From the NCBI RefSeq assembly GCF_000182925.2, contig NC_026505.1, positions 434,001 to 498,000 of the forward strand: a stretch of 64,000 nucleotides of DNA, written 5' to 3'. The translations under genes and the position numbers were made by a program. The notes under the pieces are model-generated. The model made no database searches. It was not told the origin of the DNA and worked only from the letters and a program-made list of their open reading frames with translations. Positions 36,346 through 48,909 of the stretch are shown here, piece after piece (positions within the stretch are counted from its first letter, which is position 1; each line of letters opens with the position of its first letter). Source of the DNA: Neurospora crassa OR74A. Its lineage: Eukaryota > Ascomycota > Sordariomycetes > Sordariales > Sordariaceae.

Positions 36346-37808
36346 ATGGGTGACCTCCGTCAGAATGCATCGTATCCGGACATTGCATCCGGCGATGCCT
36401 CCACGAACCCCAACCCAGACCAAGCTGGACTGCTCGTACAACCAAATGATGATGCGCTAAAAACAGTCCAGAATGCGCATCCATCGGGCAAGGAGAAGCA
36501 TAACCGCTTAATACAGATTCTTAGGGGTGTTTCGCTGGCCATCTTCTTCACAGCATGTTCTGTTGGGTATGTCCACCGTGACGGGCTAGCCGTGGATGCA
36601 CATTCATTAGCTGACTGACATCGATGTAATGCAGCATCGTCGCGACCCAGTTCCTCGGCGCACCACTGTACTGGATCAATCGCGACCTCTACTACACCTA
36701 CATGGCCCTTACGAAAGAGTCCTTTGGCCTAACCATCACAACTATGACGCAGTGGTGGGGTCCCACGACCATTCGCATCAGCGGCGATGGCTCCGTCGCC
36801 GGCCAGATCAAAAAGACCCCCGACGGCCGTGTCGAGTTCAACTTTCCCGAGCGCATGGTCATGATCGCCAACCACCAGATATACACCGACTGGCTCTACC
36901 TCTGGTGGGTAGGCTACGCCAACGCGCCCCGCATGCACGGCTACCTCTACATCATCCTTAAAGAGTCGCTCAAGTACCTCCCCATTGTGGGCCAAGGCAT
37001 GATGTTCTATGGGTTCATCTTCATGGCGCGCAAGATGTCGGTCGATCAGCAGCGACTGGCCTACAGACTGGGGAAGCTCAAGACCAAACATACGCATGAC
37101 GGGAAACAGTATCTCAACCCCATGTGGCTCCTGTTGTTCCCCGAGGGAACCAACTGCACGCAAAACGGAAGAGACAAGTCCAAGAAGTGGGCGGATAAGA
37201 TGGGAATCAAGGACACGGAGCACGTCCTCCTGCCGCGCAGTACGGGAATGTACTTTTGTCTAAAGGAGTTGAAGGGCACGGTAGACTATGTCTACGACTG
37301 CACCGTTGCCTACGAAGGCGTTCCGTAAGTTATCTTTTTTTCTTTCTTTTTTTTTTTTCTTTTTTTTTTCTCTTTTCTTTTTTTTCTTTCTTTTTTTTTC
37401 CATAATTCTCACTAACTCTGCCTGCTTACCAGCCGCGGCATGTACGGCGACCAATTCTTTACCCTCTCCTCCACCTACCTGCGCGGCCAACCTCCCAAAT
37501 CCGTCAACTTTTACTGGCGCCGATTCGCAGTAGACGATATCCCGCTCGAAAACCAAGAGGAATTCGACGTGTGGCTGCGCGAGCGCTGGTACGAAAAGGA
37601 TGCGCTGATGGAGCAGTACCTCACCACCGGCCGCTTCCCGCCTAGTCCGGCAACCAAGGAGGGAGGTCACGAGGGCCATTTGGAGACGGAGGTGCGCGCG
37701 AGACATCCGCTCGAGTTTTTGAAGATCTTCTCCGTGTTGGGCTGGGTGGGTGTTATGGCGACTACGGCAGTGCGGACGTGGGGGAGGGTGGCGCAGTGGA
37801 CCTCGTGA
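36346..37808 (+). CDS. Membrane glycerolipid acyltransferase (PlsC/LPLAT family, LCLAT1/Cst26-like)
   Basis: Three exons, 36346-36566, 36635-37324 and 37433-37808, give 428 residues; donors GTATGT and GTAAGT, branch sites CTGAC and CTAAC, phases consistent. The catalytic HX4D motif is in NHQIYTDWLYLWW, and the second motif is FPEGTNCTQNGRDKS. A hydrophobic segment near residues 58-80 (GVSLAIFFTACSVG) precedes them, and another near the end (FSVLGWVGVMATTAV) would anchor the C terminus. These proteins transfer acyl groups from acyl-CoA to lysophospholipids in the ER or related membranes. The HX4D context and length place it with the lysocardiolipin/lysophosphatidylinositol-type acyltransferases (yeast Cst26/Psi1) rather than the shorter Slc1 type; substrate preference is an inference. 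The second intron holds an almost pure T/C tract (37331-37400). Confidence 0.9.
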
Positions 37809-40800
37809 GATCCTCAAGGGTACTCGTTAAAGCCACTGATGATCTGGCGAATATGGCATCAAGCATTCATCTTCTCCGATTACGGATTATGAACTGATGA
37901 TACCCCCGCTTTTTTGGATTTCCTCGGCATAGCTATTTATTGCGAGAAGAACCATGTTTTTGGCTGGCGTTGGAAATAGTGGGCATAGGATAGGATAGGT
38001 GTGTCTGGGAGATTTGATGACGGCGCTGGTCTTCTTTTTGGCTTCTAGGGGTTCTGCGTATTGTTTCTCATACCCCTTCTGTTTACATGTTTAAAGTCTT
38101 CATTGGTGGCATTTTTTGCATTTTACCGTACCAGAATAAACCATAAACCAAACTGAACTTGTGTTTTTTTTTTTTGCTGGAAGGGACATTTGCTCCAATC
38201 ACACACGGTGCGATAATTCAGGGGATAGACGGAGGACAAGGGAAAAACGCCACAGAAGCCTCAGGTGGTCTGATAATCGAAAGGTATGTCTCACCTAACC
38301 CATCAACCTGCCCAGCCCAGCCTTACGGGATCTTTTGTATGCCGAACAACGTGGATATTCCTAGCTGATGGCATATGGATTTACTTGGCATTGGTCTTGA
38401 GCCTCATGGACAAGTTGACATCCAAAAGAGTAAAGCACATTCACGTTGCCTTTGATGTTATTGGGACCGACTGCCGCAGCCTGCAACCGAATGTGCCCTG
38501 CACCCCACACCTACTTTCTACCCCACTGCACATGAAAGGAAGGAAGCAGGCAGGCTGTGTAGGCAGAAGGCACGTCTCATGCAAGCAGAAGCAAGCCATC
38601 ACGGCACAGAAGGAGCTGAGGGCATTCCCAAAGTGATAGGCCGATGGCTGGTTGGGACCCCAGCTGGGCACGACGGGACTGGACGTCGGTGCATACCTAC
38701 CTATAAACCCAGGTCCCCCGATACTTCAGGCCTTTGGCGCTAGCTTCCACTTCTCTCTTCCTCTTCAAGATCAACCACCTCTTCCAACTCTTTGGATATT
38801 CTCATTTTTTTGCCTCTTTACTTGCCTCATCCAAGCATCATACTTCACCAAATCATATGTCCGATTGAGCATGATACCTTCAGTTCCGATCCGTCACCTT
38901 CTCTTCTCTGGCTCCTACCCTTCACCTATCCCACCTCTGCTTGACCAGCCAGCCCTATGGAAACCGTGATGGATCGCCGACTGTCTTTTATCGCTGAAGA
39001 GAACGGGGAGGTACCCCAGGTCCTTCTTATCTTCGAAATCTGAATGACCAGGCTAACTTTAACTTTCTCACCTTCCTTCAACCTCAATCCCGCGCGGTCT
39101 CTTAAAAAAAAAAACCCGACAATCATTACCATGTTTGTACACACCGTCAACCTCCGATTACCGGCATAGGTCCAGATCCCCGTGAGTGGTTCAGTGGTGC
39201 CCCGGGACAATGTGGACCGAAGTTGTCACCAAGTTTTTTTCAGAGAGGGCAGATGACCATTCCATTTTGTGGTTCTTTTGTGGATTCCGTGTCCAATCGG
39301 TGTGTTTCCCGAATTTCAAGCCAGGGGTAAACCTCAACCCGGTTCTCTCATCTCTGAGAAAAAAAAGTTCTAGACCGTGGTCTAGGGGGGAGCTACCTTA
39401 GTGCCTCCATTCAGGTCTTTTCTTTTCTTTATTTCTATTTTTCCAGGGGGAGCTAGCGCAAGGTTTACGAAATCTTTCAAGGGCCTCAGTCCCCCCCCCC
39501 CCACTGTGATTCACCGCTACGCGCCTACACCATATGGTGCTTACTGCTGGTGTCTTGTCTTGTGGCATTTTGCGAACCAAGCAAATGAGTTTTAGTTTGG
39601 ATGAAATTCGCAAAAGATTGTCCATTGCCGCGAGTCTCAGTTTGGCGCCTCATGAGATATTCAGGTACGTACGTAATCATCTGCCGTCGATCAATGCTAG
39701 AGGCTTACGTGTTTGGAAGTTGCTTGGTGATGCTATTCTCGGAGTAGGAAAATCCCGAGCGTCTGTCTGGCCGTGCGAGTCATCCAAGCGGAAGAAGGGA
39801 CGGTGAACCCCATAGGAGGTATGGTAGGTAGAGGGTATCATGAACAACGTCCCACTATCACCCACACATAACTTTTTTTGTCGGTGAGACATCAACCGAC
39901 GCGTTCCCTTGGGGCCTCGAACACCCGTCACCCACCTGGAGCGAGCAGTTCCTTATTCCCTCCGCTCTTTCCCTATCACGCTTCAAGCGAAGCGGTGATC
40001 TTTAGTTGTCGTGGCGATCCTGTCTGCTCAACCTCCCAGTGAGAGCTCAAGAATATGTCTTGTTTGTGCTTTTCTGTAACACCCTATTGACTTGGCCAGT
40101 TGACCATCAACAGGAAGGATGAAACACGCATTGGTTCATCTCATTCATGTTCTTGGCGAAGAATCATCGGGGTAGTCCCCAGGTCTAGCCGAGAAGCAGG
40201 TATCTCTAAACATGGGTTCGGGCCGCTCGTCACCGTCTACGGTCAGGAAGAGGGCGCTAGTTGCTCCTGGAGTAGTCCCGGGGCACAAGTTCCCCATCCT
40301 TGGCTACATTCACAGAGACAGACAGGAAAAGGTCAACCCTATGGGCATTTGTGCCCAACCGCAAATTTTTTTTCTTTTCTTCTTCTTCTTTAACGTTTCC
40401 AAAATTCCTTCGGCATGAAATCTTGCCGTGCAGTCCCGCCCGCAGTTGGGGGGTCTTTCTCGCCTCGCCTCCCGCCTAGACTCTCAACGGCCTGGGTCGA
40501 GGTGCCTTGCAGTCCTTGCACTAGCCTTTCCTGGGGTTGTCATACACAACCTCTGTGCAGTAGCGGTGCCTGAAAATCTTGTTAGTGAACCTGGTCTCGA
40601 TTCGATGACTCCCGCCACACCCGCTTGCGGTGAGTGGTAGGTACCTAGCCTAGCCTAGAGGCGTCTGCAGACTTTGTTCATGCGTTCCCCCTTTTGGGGT
40701 TTTCTTTTTGGGTTGGGGGTGGTCGGATTGTATAAGTCATCAACGTCACGGGGGGTCATATAAAAGGCGGTTGGTAGCGCCATGTCGTACACCACAAACT

Positions 40801-41087
40801 TTTTTTTTTCCTGAGAGCTTGTTCTTCAGGCCTCATCGGGTGTTTCGTCTGCCCTTTTTCCTTCTTTGGTTTTCGTTCACGGGTGTGACCTTTTTTTCTT
40901 TCTGTGTGGAGTGACTCCGTGTTTGATGTTGGTGACGTTCATGACCTTCTTCCCTTGACGACACGACTTGACGATACGCCTCTGAGACTTTTCGGTTTTT
41001 CGAATATCCTTTCTCCACCACAACGGCCCTCGACATACCTTCACCCTCAAAAGCTACGGGTCCTTTCGAGCCCGTTAGCTACCCTCC
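37809..41087. other. Intergenic, no supported gene
   Basis: Open frames up to about 115 codons lack splice patterns or motifs. It holds a poly-C run (39487-39501) and several short T/C tracts. The last 300 nt are probably the promoter and leader of the MFS gene at 41088. Confidence 0.5.
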
Positions 41088-43332
41088 ATGAACAACACCA
41101 TGGAGAAGGATATCACAGACGAGATCGTTATGAGCGATCCCAGCCCAACATCAACACCAACGCCGACACCACTCGAGAAGAAGAACCCCTTGGAAACAAT
41201 AACACCAGTCTCGGCCAACAGCAGCCTAACGGCTCTCGACCGGGTGGTTGAAGGACAATCCACCGGCGAACCCACGACACTCGTTGTCACTTTTGCTCCC
41301 AATGACCCTGAGAATCCCCATAACTGGTCCAAGGTACTTACTCCTCCTTCTCCTCTTCCTGTTCACCCACCTCTTTGTTTTGCCTGTTGTTCCTGCCTCC
41401 CAACCTTTCCTTGAAGGTAACCACTAACAACAAGACCGCAAAAAAAGGCCAAAAAACTCCTCATCATCCTTGCCGCAACCCTGGCCTCGACCAACTCGGG
41501 CTTCGGCTCCGCCCTCTGCTCCAACCTCAGCCCGCTTCTTGCACTCGAATTCAACTTCCCCACGCCCGGTCCCCAAACGATCCTCCCCACCTCGGTCTAC
41601 CTGATCGGCTTCATCTTTGGTCCGCTCATCTGCGCCCCCTTGTCGGAAACGTATGGCCGTCGTCCCGTTTTGATAACGGGCTTCTCCATCTTCTTTTTGG
41701 CCACACTGGGATGTGCATTGAGCAACTCGTGGGCGCTGTTTTTGGTAATGAGGCTGATTGCGGGCACGGCGGGCGCGCCGCCCATCAGCGTAGGTGGAGG
41801 CGTGGTGTCGGATGTGTTTGCGGATAAGGTTATGCGGGGGAGGATGATGATGATTTGGAGTGCGAGTTCGTTTGTGGGGCCGTTGGGGGCGCCGATTCTG
41901 GGCGGGTTCTTGGGGAGGAGTAAGGGGTGGAGATGGGTTTTTTGGTGAGTCTTTTCTTTTTCTGTTTACCAGACGGAGAGCGACTGAGAGAAAGAGGAAG
42001 GACGACTGCTAACGGGCAGAATAGGTTCGCGTTGATGCTCGCTGGAGTCTCATTCTGCGCGGTGGCCTTGATGCCGGAGACGTTCCATCCTAAACTGCTG
42101 AAGATTAGGGCCGAGAAGCTGAACAAGCAGATGGAAGCTGAAGGCAAGGCAAAGGGGGTGAGGTATGTTGCCCCGGTTACTGGCGGGGGAAATGCCGATG
42201 GAGAGAAGATGGGTGTTTTGAGGCAGCTTGTGAGTTTTCCCGTACCCTACCCCTGGTGATTTGACTTCTTGGAAAACGTCAAGACTGACGATACACTGTC
42301 GACAGAGTATCACGCTCTCGCGACCCATTTTGTTGCTCTGCAACGAGCTCCTCCTCGGCTTGACATGCCTCTACCTGGCTTTCGTCTATGCCGTCTTTTA
42401 CATGATGCTCAAGATCGGCGGCACCATCTGGAGCGGCACCTATCACTTCTCGCCCGGCATCGCTGGCGTGGCCTTTATGACTATGGGCTTGGGAACCATC
42501 CTTGCCTGCTTCGTCATCATTTGGTACGACTCGTATGGTCCCAAGTTTGCGGCCCGCCGTCCTGCCGATCGCAAATCCGAATACCTGCGTTTGCCCGTTG
42601 CTTGCGTCGGCGGTCCGATCTTTGTGATCAGTCTGCTCTGGCTCGGCTGGACCAGCAGACAGAGTATCCATTGGGCGGTTCCCCTGGTGGCGACGGTGCC
42701 GTATGGGTTTGCTTACCACATGATCTTTACTGCCATGATTAACGTACGTTTCCTTCTTTCCCTTTTTTGGCGCATAGGCTATGCAGTGGGTGGTGCTAAC
42801 AGACAAACAACAGTACGTGACGGATGCCTACTCCCCGCTCAACTTTGCCGCCTCGGCCCTCGCAGCCTGCGGTACCACTCGGTCGATTGCCGGTGCCCTT
42901 ATTCCCCTGGCGATCGATAACATGCTCGCTGCCTTGGGAGTCGCATGGGCCATCACGGTGCTGGCTATCGTCAGCGCCGTTTTGTGTCTGGTGCCATTCG
43001 CCTTCATCGTCTATGCGGATGCGATCAGGGCTAGAAGTCCTTGCTCTCGACTGGGTGGTTTGACGGCGGAAGACCTCGGGGCGGAGTCGGATGAGGAGGA
43101 GGTCGAAGAGGAGGTTGAGGAGGGAGGCAACAGGGAGGATCTGGAGAAGGGAACTGGAGCTGCGCTTAAGCGGGAGAGGACGCAGAAGTCGCAGAGGACT
43201 GTGAGGAGTCACAGGAGCAGAATGAGCAGGAGGAGCGGGATGAGCAGGAGGAGTGGAAGGAGTATATTGGAGATGAGCGGTGCGAACGAGGTGGGAATGG
43301 GCGAGTTGACGAGGAGTTTGTCTGCTCTTTAA
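41088..43332 (+). CDS. MFS transporter, DHA1 (12-span) drug/polyamine type
   Basis: Five exons: 41088-41333, 41448-41944, 42025-42229, 42306-42743 and 42814-43332, giving 634 residues; all introns are GT-AG with CTAAC/CTGAC-type branch sites. Residues 1-82 are a hydrophilic N terminus ending with APNDPENPHNWSK, a signature found just before helix 1 in fungal DHA1 exporters. The loop motif SETYGRRPV (about 147-155) follows helix 2, and exons 2-5 encode about twelve hydrophobic helices. The tail from about residue 535 is unusual: an acidic block (SDEEEVEEEVEE) and then Arg/Ser repeats (SHRSRMSRRSGMSRRSGRS), possibly phosphorylation sites. It probably sits in the plasma membrane as a proton antiporter like yeast Tpo1 or Flr1; the substrate cannot be read from sequence. 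A second ATG four codons on (MNNTMEK) is an alternative start. Confidence 0.9.
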
Positions 43333-44555
43333 GTAAACGAGGACATGACGGTATACACGCGTGGGTACATATATGTATGGTTCCGGAAAAAGGGAGTTTT
43401 GGGTGTTTTTTTTTTTGTTTTTTCGTCAGCATGGGGTTTTGCTGGTTTCATGTCAAACTTTTTTCTTGAACGTTATGAATATACCTAATGTTTTATGTTT
43501 TGTCTTGAAAGAAAGAAAGAAAGAAAGAAGAAGAAGATAAATGAGAAGAAGAGTCGATGTCAACACCACCACCACCAAAAAAGTGCCGAAAGCCGCCAAG
43601 GTATATGAATGAGAACAGAAAACAAGAGAAATTGTTAATTCAGGTCCCAGAACTGGCCAATCATGTATCACGCCTTCAACCTTATCGGGCATGTGGGGGG
43701 GGGTTGTTGATGACGAAGGAAGGGAAGGGACCGGGGTGTTACACGAATGATCGGAAGCCCGGCAGGTGGACACAGGAAATGAGGCCTACGCGGCACTGCC
43801 TGAGTGTAGTTGTTAGTGTATTACTCAGCAGAAGACCAATAACAGTAACAGCAGGTACCTATGGACCTCTAGTAGCCAAGTGGTGCAAGTGGAAGTTCTC
43901 GTGTTCGTTGTTCTGTGCAGGTTGTTTGATGCTCGGAAACCAATCAGAAGGCGACCCGGGGCAGCCCATCAAAGTGGAATGCCAGCAGAAGAATCCGGAC
44001 ATGGCAGAGCCCAGAGCAGCCAAGGCGGGCCTGAATTGGCGGGCGGGGCTGAGCGGGTTTTGTTCGCTCGCTGGAGCTTCGTTCCGACATGCCCGCGCCC
44101 GCGCCCTCCCGCCGTGATGATGGTTCAGGTTCGGTTTTCGGTTCCCACGTCAGCAGCTCCGCCAATTTAATTGAAATTCCATTCTTTTCGGTGTTTTTTA
44201 GTATCAATTCTTCATCCCTTTCGGACGCGCCTCCCTTTCGTCCCGCCGCTCCAACTCCAGTCATCCACCGGTTGTCGATTCCGTCAGTCCGTGTCGCAAT
44301 CGTGTATTGATAGTAACAGCACATTAGCTTGTGCTGGGCTGGGTTGTCATCGTTCCTTGTCGCATTACTGTGCTGTATAGAGTACCTACCTCGATACTAC
44401 CGTGTCGTCCCATCCCCAAGAGTTACGAAACACGGGCTTGCCTCGTCCGATCTCGACCAACGAACTACTACACTACTGATTTGCGACCGACCGACCATTA
44501 CGCCACTGTTGCGCAGGGTACAGCGTTTCACACAACAGAATCCGAAACACGCGCC
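43333..44555. other. Intergenic between MFS and Ytp1-like genes
   Basis: 3' flank of one gene and 5' flank of the next. The plus-strand frame of 186 codons at 43557-44117 has no motif and overlaps minus-strand frames. There is a GAAA run near 43510 and a GACC run near 44490. Confidence 0.5.
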
Positions 44556-46293
44556 ATGACTCTCGGCAACCACCCGGCCGACGGCGGCGGCGGCGGCGGC
44601 TGCGGCTCTTCTTCTTCGTCGTTGTCGTTCAAAGTACCTCGAGTTCCCTCCTACATCACAACAACGGCAGCTACAGCAGTCCTGGCGGCTGCATTCATCC
44701 CGATGGCGTCCGGTCACGACCACCACGAAGATCAGATCCCCGAGGGCGCGACCATCTCGGTCGAGCCACTCGATACGACACTATGGCTTCACATTTTTCT
44801 GCAGACGTTTGTCTTTGGCATCCTGTTTCCCACGGGCATGGTGTTGGGGGTAAGCATGGATTCCAGGAACATACCTAGAAATGGAGGCGGAACAAAAGGG
44901 CTAACGGGAGACTACCTACCCAACAGATTGTCAAAAGCCGCTGGCACGTCCCTCTCCAAGTCCTCGCGACCGCCCTCGCCCTCCTCGGATACGCACTCGG
45001 CCACCTGCACAAGGGCAGACAATTCGTCTCCAACAATGTCCACGCCAGCTTCGCCAACATTTTGTTTCTTATGATGCTCGCCCAGGTCGTGCTCGGCGTC
45101 TACCTGAAGCTGCACCTCGAAAAGGGCTTCCAAGGCCGCATCCGCCCCTTCTTCCGCATCCTCCACAGCATCAACGGCAAGGCCTTCCCCCTCGCCGCCT
45201 GGGTCCAGATGGTGTTTGGCGGAATCACCGCTCTCGGCTTCTGCCAGGGCGACCATCTCGGTCAGTGTCTTGCCCACTTTATCATGGGCAGCGCCTTTAT
45301 CGCCTACGGTGTTCTCTTGACTATTGTCCTTTTGGTCGGTCAACTGTGGTTGCGCCGCACCGGCCGCAGCCAGGAATTCTTCGACAGCGCCGTCATTGCC
45401 GCCTGGGGCTGCGTCAACACTTTCACCGAGCACCGGTGGGGCACGGCCTGGGTCCGCAACGATTGGCAGCACACCACCATGGGGGTCATCTGGTGGGCTG
45501 CCGGTCTGGCTGGTATTTGGCTGAGCAAGAACCGAGATGGCACGCCTAAACGCAACTTTATCCCGGGCTTTGTCTTGTTGATGACGGGCTGGGCCATGTC
45601 TGCGCACCCGCAGGAACTCATGATTAGCGCCATGACGCACAAGATGTTTGGGTATAGTCTGATGGGCGCCGGTCTGACGCGCATCATTGAGATTTCGTTT
45701 ATTCTCAAGGATAAGCCGGCGGTGTCGGACCAGGGATATGAGACGCACAGTTTTCAATATGTTCCTGTTTTTGTGAGTTTTCCCTCCCTTTTTTTTTTTC
45801 ACTTCCCTCCTTCTCATCAATCAATCAATGAATGAATGAGATTGCTAATATGTGTGTGTGCCACGCGCAGCTCCTCTACGCATCCGGCTTCCTCTTCATG
45901 AGCGCCACCGAAGAACAAATGGCTCTCGTCGCCGGCTCGGGAATCGACCACGTCGCTTACGTCCTCATTATCTACTCGATGGCGTTTATTCTCTTCCTCT
46001 TTGTCAATATCCTCATCCATCTGTACGACCGCGGTGCCAATGCCGATGGCCTCAACAAGAATACTTCTGCGCAGCATGGAAACGGCGCAATCCGGTTGAA
46101 TGGACGGGCTACTAGCACCAATCCCGTGGCTCAGCAGCAGCAGCAGTTGCGTGATGCAGGCGAGTTTGAGTTGGAGGGGTTGATGAGTGATGAGGAGGAT
46201 GATGATGAGGTTGCGGCGAGGAGGAATTTGTTGAAGAATGAGGGGGAGGGGTTGGGGGTTGCTAGTCCTGGGACGACGGCGGCGAGGAGGTAG
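44556..46293 (+). CDS. ytp1: Ytp1-like multi-span membrane protein
   Basis: Three exons, 44556-44849, 44927-45772 and 45871-46293, give 520 residues; donors GTAAGC and GTGAGT twice in phase 0. After a Gly/Ser-rich N terminus there is a hydrophobic segment (TTTAATAVLAAAFIPMASG) that may act as a signal peptide, then a His-rich loop (GHDHHEDQ). The core has alternating membrane segments with conserved-looking loops (RILHSINGKAFPLAAW, GVNTFTEHRWG-like CVNTFTEHRWGTAW, HTTMGVIWW, AHPQELMISAMTHKMFG). This arrangement fits the DUF2427/Ytp1 family, whose intramembrane His residues recall cytochrome b561-type proteins. The family is poorly understood; function is not established. The C terminus is cytosolic-looking with a Q run and acidic stretch (SDEEDDDE). 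Confidence 0.88.
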
Positions 46294-47157
46294 TGCCCGG
46301 TTGGGGATAGGAAAACTGGGAAAAGGGGGGGATATATAATATGGGGGAAGATGGTGAAGGAAAGGTAATGGAGGGTTATTCTATACATGTGTGCATTATT
46401 ACTGGGTTGGTTGGGTGGGATTGGAGTTTAGGTTTTGTTGTCGTTGTTTGTTAGAGGCGGCTCGGCTCGGCTGGGCTGGTTGGCTTGTTGGACTAGGCGA
46501 TGGTCTGGTGTTGGTGAGCAGTTTTTCTTGGTGATACAGAAATGAAGGTAAAGGGTAATACACGATGTTCATCTTGAATTTCAGTCTGCTCTCGTTCCGG
46601 TTGTGAATTTGTTGTGCAAGATTGAGAGGTACGCGGATAGTGTTACTGACAGGGCGCAACGCTGGTTACGTGTTTCACGAGCTTTGTACTTCCATAGTTG
46701 CTTAGATCCAAAACAAAAAGGGAGGTCCACACTTTCCTACTGAACTATAAGGCTGGAATTGGTTCATTGTATAACAACGCCGACATTGATGGATGTCGCC
46801 CGCGCTGACTGAGTCGGGAGTGTGTGGCGGGTAATTACGGCTTACGTCTAGGTACCGGTCTTCAGAACCGTATGATTAAGACCAGGCATCTGTTCTTCAT
46901 CTTTGTAATGGTCTAGAGGTATGTCTTTCCATATCACCAAGTTTGTCATACTTGGAGGCTAAGGTAGGATCTTGGAGGCTAGGACTTTTGTAGAAGAGAG
47001 CAGTCAGTCAGTTAGTTAGTCAGTCGGTTAGTAAGCACTTGACGAAAGGGGTCTTGATGAAACTCCCGTCTCCTACAGGCATTTAAATTGTATTTACCGT
47101 ATGTATGGCTATGTACTGCGGCGTAAGGGTTGTAGTGAGGCTTGAGTATTGTGTTGA

Positions 47158-47430
47158 GTACCTAGGGTATGTAGGAGGAGAATAGAAAAGCTACCTACCT
47201 AGGTAGGTAGGTACGTATGGAATAGGAGAGGTAGGTACCTATGTAGGTCCGGGGGCAGTTTGGCAGTTGGGCACTTCTACACTACATACTATATAATACT
47301 TGGTAGTTCTTTCACTGGTTAGGTATTTACCTAAGTACCTACCTATTCGTGATATACTAGGTAGGTAGGTAGGTAGGTATCATCACCTCCGAGTTAGGTT
47401 GTCCCAGATAAACTACCTATATGTGGAGGA
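47158..47430. repeat. CCTA/TAGG short-repeat cluster
   Basis: Multiple CTACCTACCTAGGTAGGTAG units in both orientations, including ACCTAGGT palindromes. Confidence 0.8.
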
Positions 47431-47611
47431 ATAAATACCTGTAGGTATAGATGGTAGTGTAGAGGTACTCGTGTGACAATGTTCATGTACTAGATTGTGT
47501 GGTCATGTTGAAGATCCGAATGAAGTGAAGCAATTGTAGTATGGAGACTAAGAGAAGTTGATGTTTTCAAGTTCGATGATTTCGGGTCAACAAGTTGGTT
47601 GTATGTATGCT

Positions 47612-47683
47612 GTATCGGTGTATCGGTGAGTCGGTGAGTCGGTGAGTCGGTGAGTCGGTGAGTCGGTGAGTCGGTGAGTCGGT
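47612..47683. repeat. Octanucleotide tandem array GTGAGTCG
   Basis: Two GTATCGGT units followed by about seven GAGTCGGT units, period 8, nearly perfect. It lies 270 nt upstream of tRNA-Ser. Confidence 0.92.
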
Positions 47684-47954
47684 AACCGGCGCAACACTTT
47701 ACAATGGTCTTGACCGTCCGAATCAAACGGCCACACCCACATCAAGCGGCTAGTAGTAAGTCCGGAACAGCTGTTCTGAGGCTATACGGTCATATCGTTT
47801 ATGAAGCGCACGCATTGTGGCCCTTCGTTCAACTAGTATGAGCCCACGTCGACAGGGACAGCGTCCTGCGCACTGAAAGTCTTTTTTGGTGTTACTCATT
47901 GAGAGTAGGTATATATGCTAGGTTTCAAAGACATTCTTTCAACAATAAGCACTA

Positions 47955-48049
47955 GACACTTTGGCGGAGTGGTTAACGCGCAGCCCTGCTATTACGTCAT
48001 ATGCGAGGCTGTGACTTAGGTCGCGCAGGTTCGAATCCTGCAGGTGTCG
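47955..48049 (+). tRNA. tRNA-Ser(GCU) with a 14-nt intron
   Basis: Acceptor stem GACACTT (47955-47961) pairs with AGGTGTC (48042-48048) with one T-G pair. The D stem is GCG/CGC, and anticodon stem CAGCC (47981-47985) pairs with GGCTG (48007-48011). Anticodon GCT is at 47988-47990, followed by A37 and an intron at 47992-48005. A long variable arm (GAC-TTAG-GTC), typical of tRNA-Ser, precedes the T arm GCAGG-TTCGAAT-CCTGC; position 73 is G. GCT reads AGC and AGU. Confidence 0.93.
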
Positions 48050-48054
48050 TTTGA

Positions 48055-48067
48055 TTTTTCTTTTTTT
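48055..48067 (+). terminator. RNA polymerase III terminator of tRNA-Ser
   Basis: T5 at 48055-48059 and a further T7 at 48061-48067, directly downstream of the tRNA. Confidence 0.75.
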
Positions 48068-48909
48068 AGGCCTTTTTTCCTGATGTTATTGACGTCAAAA
48101 TGATTCTTTTTTGGTTGTTCTCGATGTTTTTCTTTTTGTTTCGGTTGAATTGGGCGTGGATGGTGGTTTTTTTGGTGCATGTTGGTGGTTTTACACTCAG
48201 TTTGTAGATCATGATGTGCAAAACAAGCAAGTGCATTCCTTCCTTCCTGCCCTTTTGTGCGTGCAAAGTACTTACCAAAGTGAGCAAGTGCGGGCATCGT
48301 TCACTTTGCTCCTTCCCAAGTGACGGTACTTTTCTCGCTGTTGGAATCATCTCACCAACGAACCTGCAATGGCGCATTCTGTTTTCGTCTTTCTTTTGTC
48401 TTTTCGGTTCGTGTTCTCGGTGTCAGATTGTACGCTGGTGCGTGGTAATACGCTCGTTCACGGTTTGTCCCTTTCGTTACTTTGTTGATGTTCGTCGAAT
48501 TCGATATTGATGCTGTTCGCTACCATTTGGTTAGTATCACCGTACATGGACGATAGTAATCCATTTAGATTTCCTGCACTCGTCAACATCCTATAGGTAC
48601 CAGATTGAACTTTACTGTGACTACAATTCAGATGTCGCATTGATAAGAAACTGCACATGATAGTGGGAGTCTAGAATAATACCTTACCTCCAATGACTCT
48701 GGTTTATCGTACCTCTATTCAACTTGTCTTGTGCTACCTGCACCATTGTCTGCCTGGGACTTGCGGTTCTCATCATCAACAAGACAGAGAAAGGTGCACA
48801 TCAAAGTCCGGGGTCCCTTGAGAAACAACAAAAAAGCAAAAAGAACATCTCCCAGCATCACCGAACGTCGAGGAACAAAACAACACGAAACAAAAAGAAG
48901 AAAAAAGAT
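48068..48909. other. Spacer between convergent tRNA genes
   Basis: No supported gene; overlapping frames of about 100 codons on both strands without motifs. Confidence 0.5.
48901..48906 (-). terminator. RNA polymerase III terminator of tRNA-Ala
   Basis: A6 on the plus strand, that is T6 on the tRNA strand, four bases beyond the tRNA end. Confidence 0.75.

Larger units (their letters stand above)
46294..47954. other. Intergenic with short-repeat clusters
   Basis: No supported gene. It holds a CCTA/TAGG cluster (47158-47430) and an octanucleotide array (47612-47683). Confidence 0.5.

Noticed and set aside
44912-45820. 302-codon minus-strand open frame
   Set aside because: Antisense to exon 2 of the Ytp1-like gene, without motif.
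47612-47683. CRISPR-like array
   Set aside because: Units are contiguous 8-mers without spacers in a eukaryotic genome.
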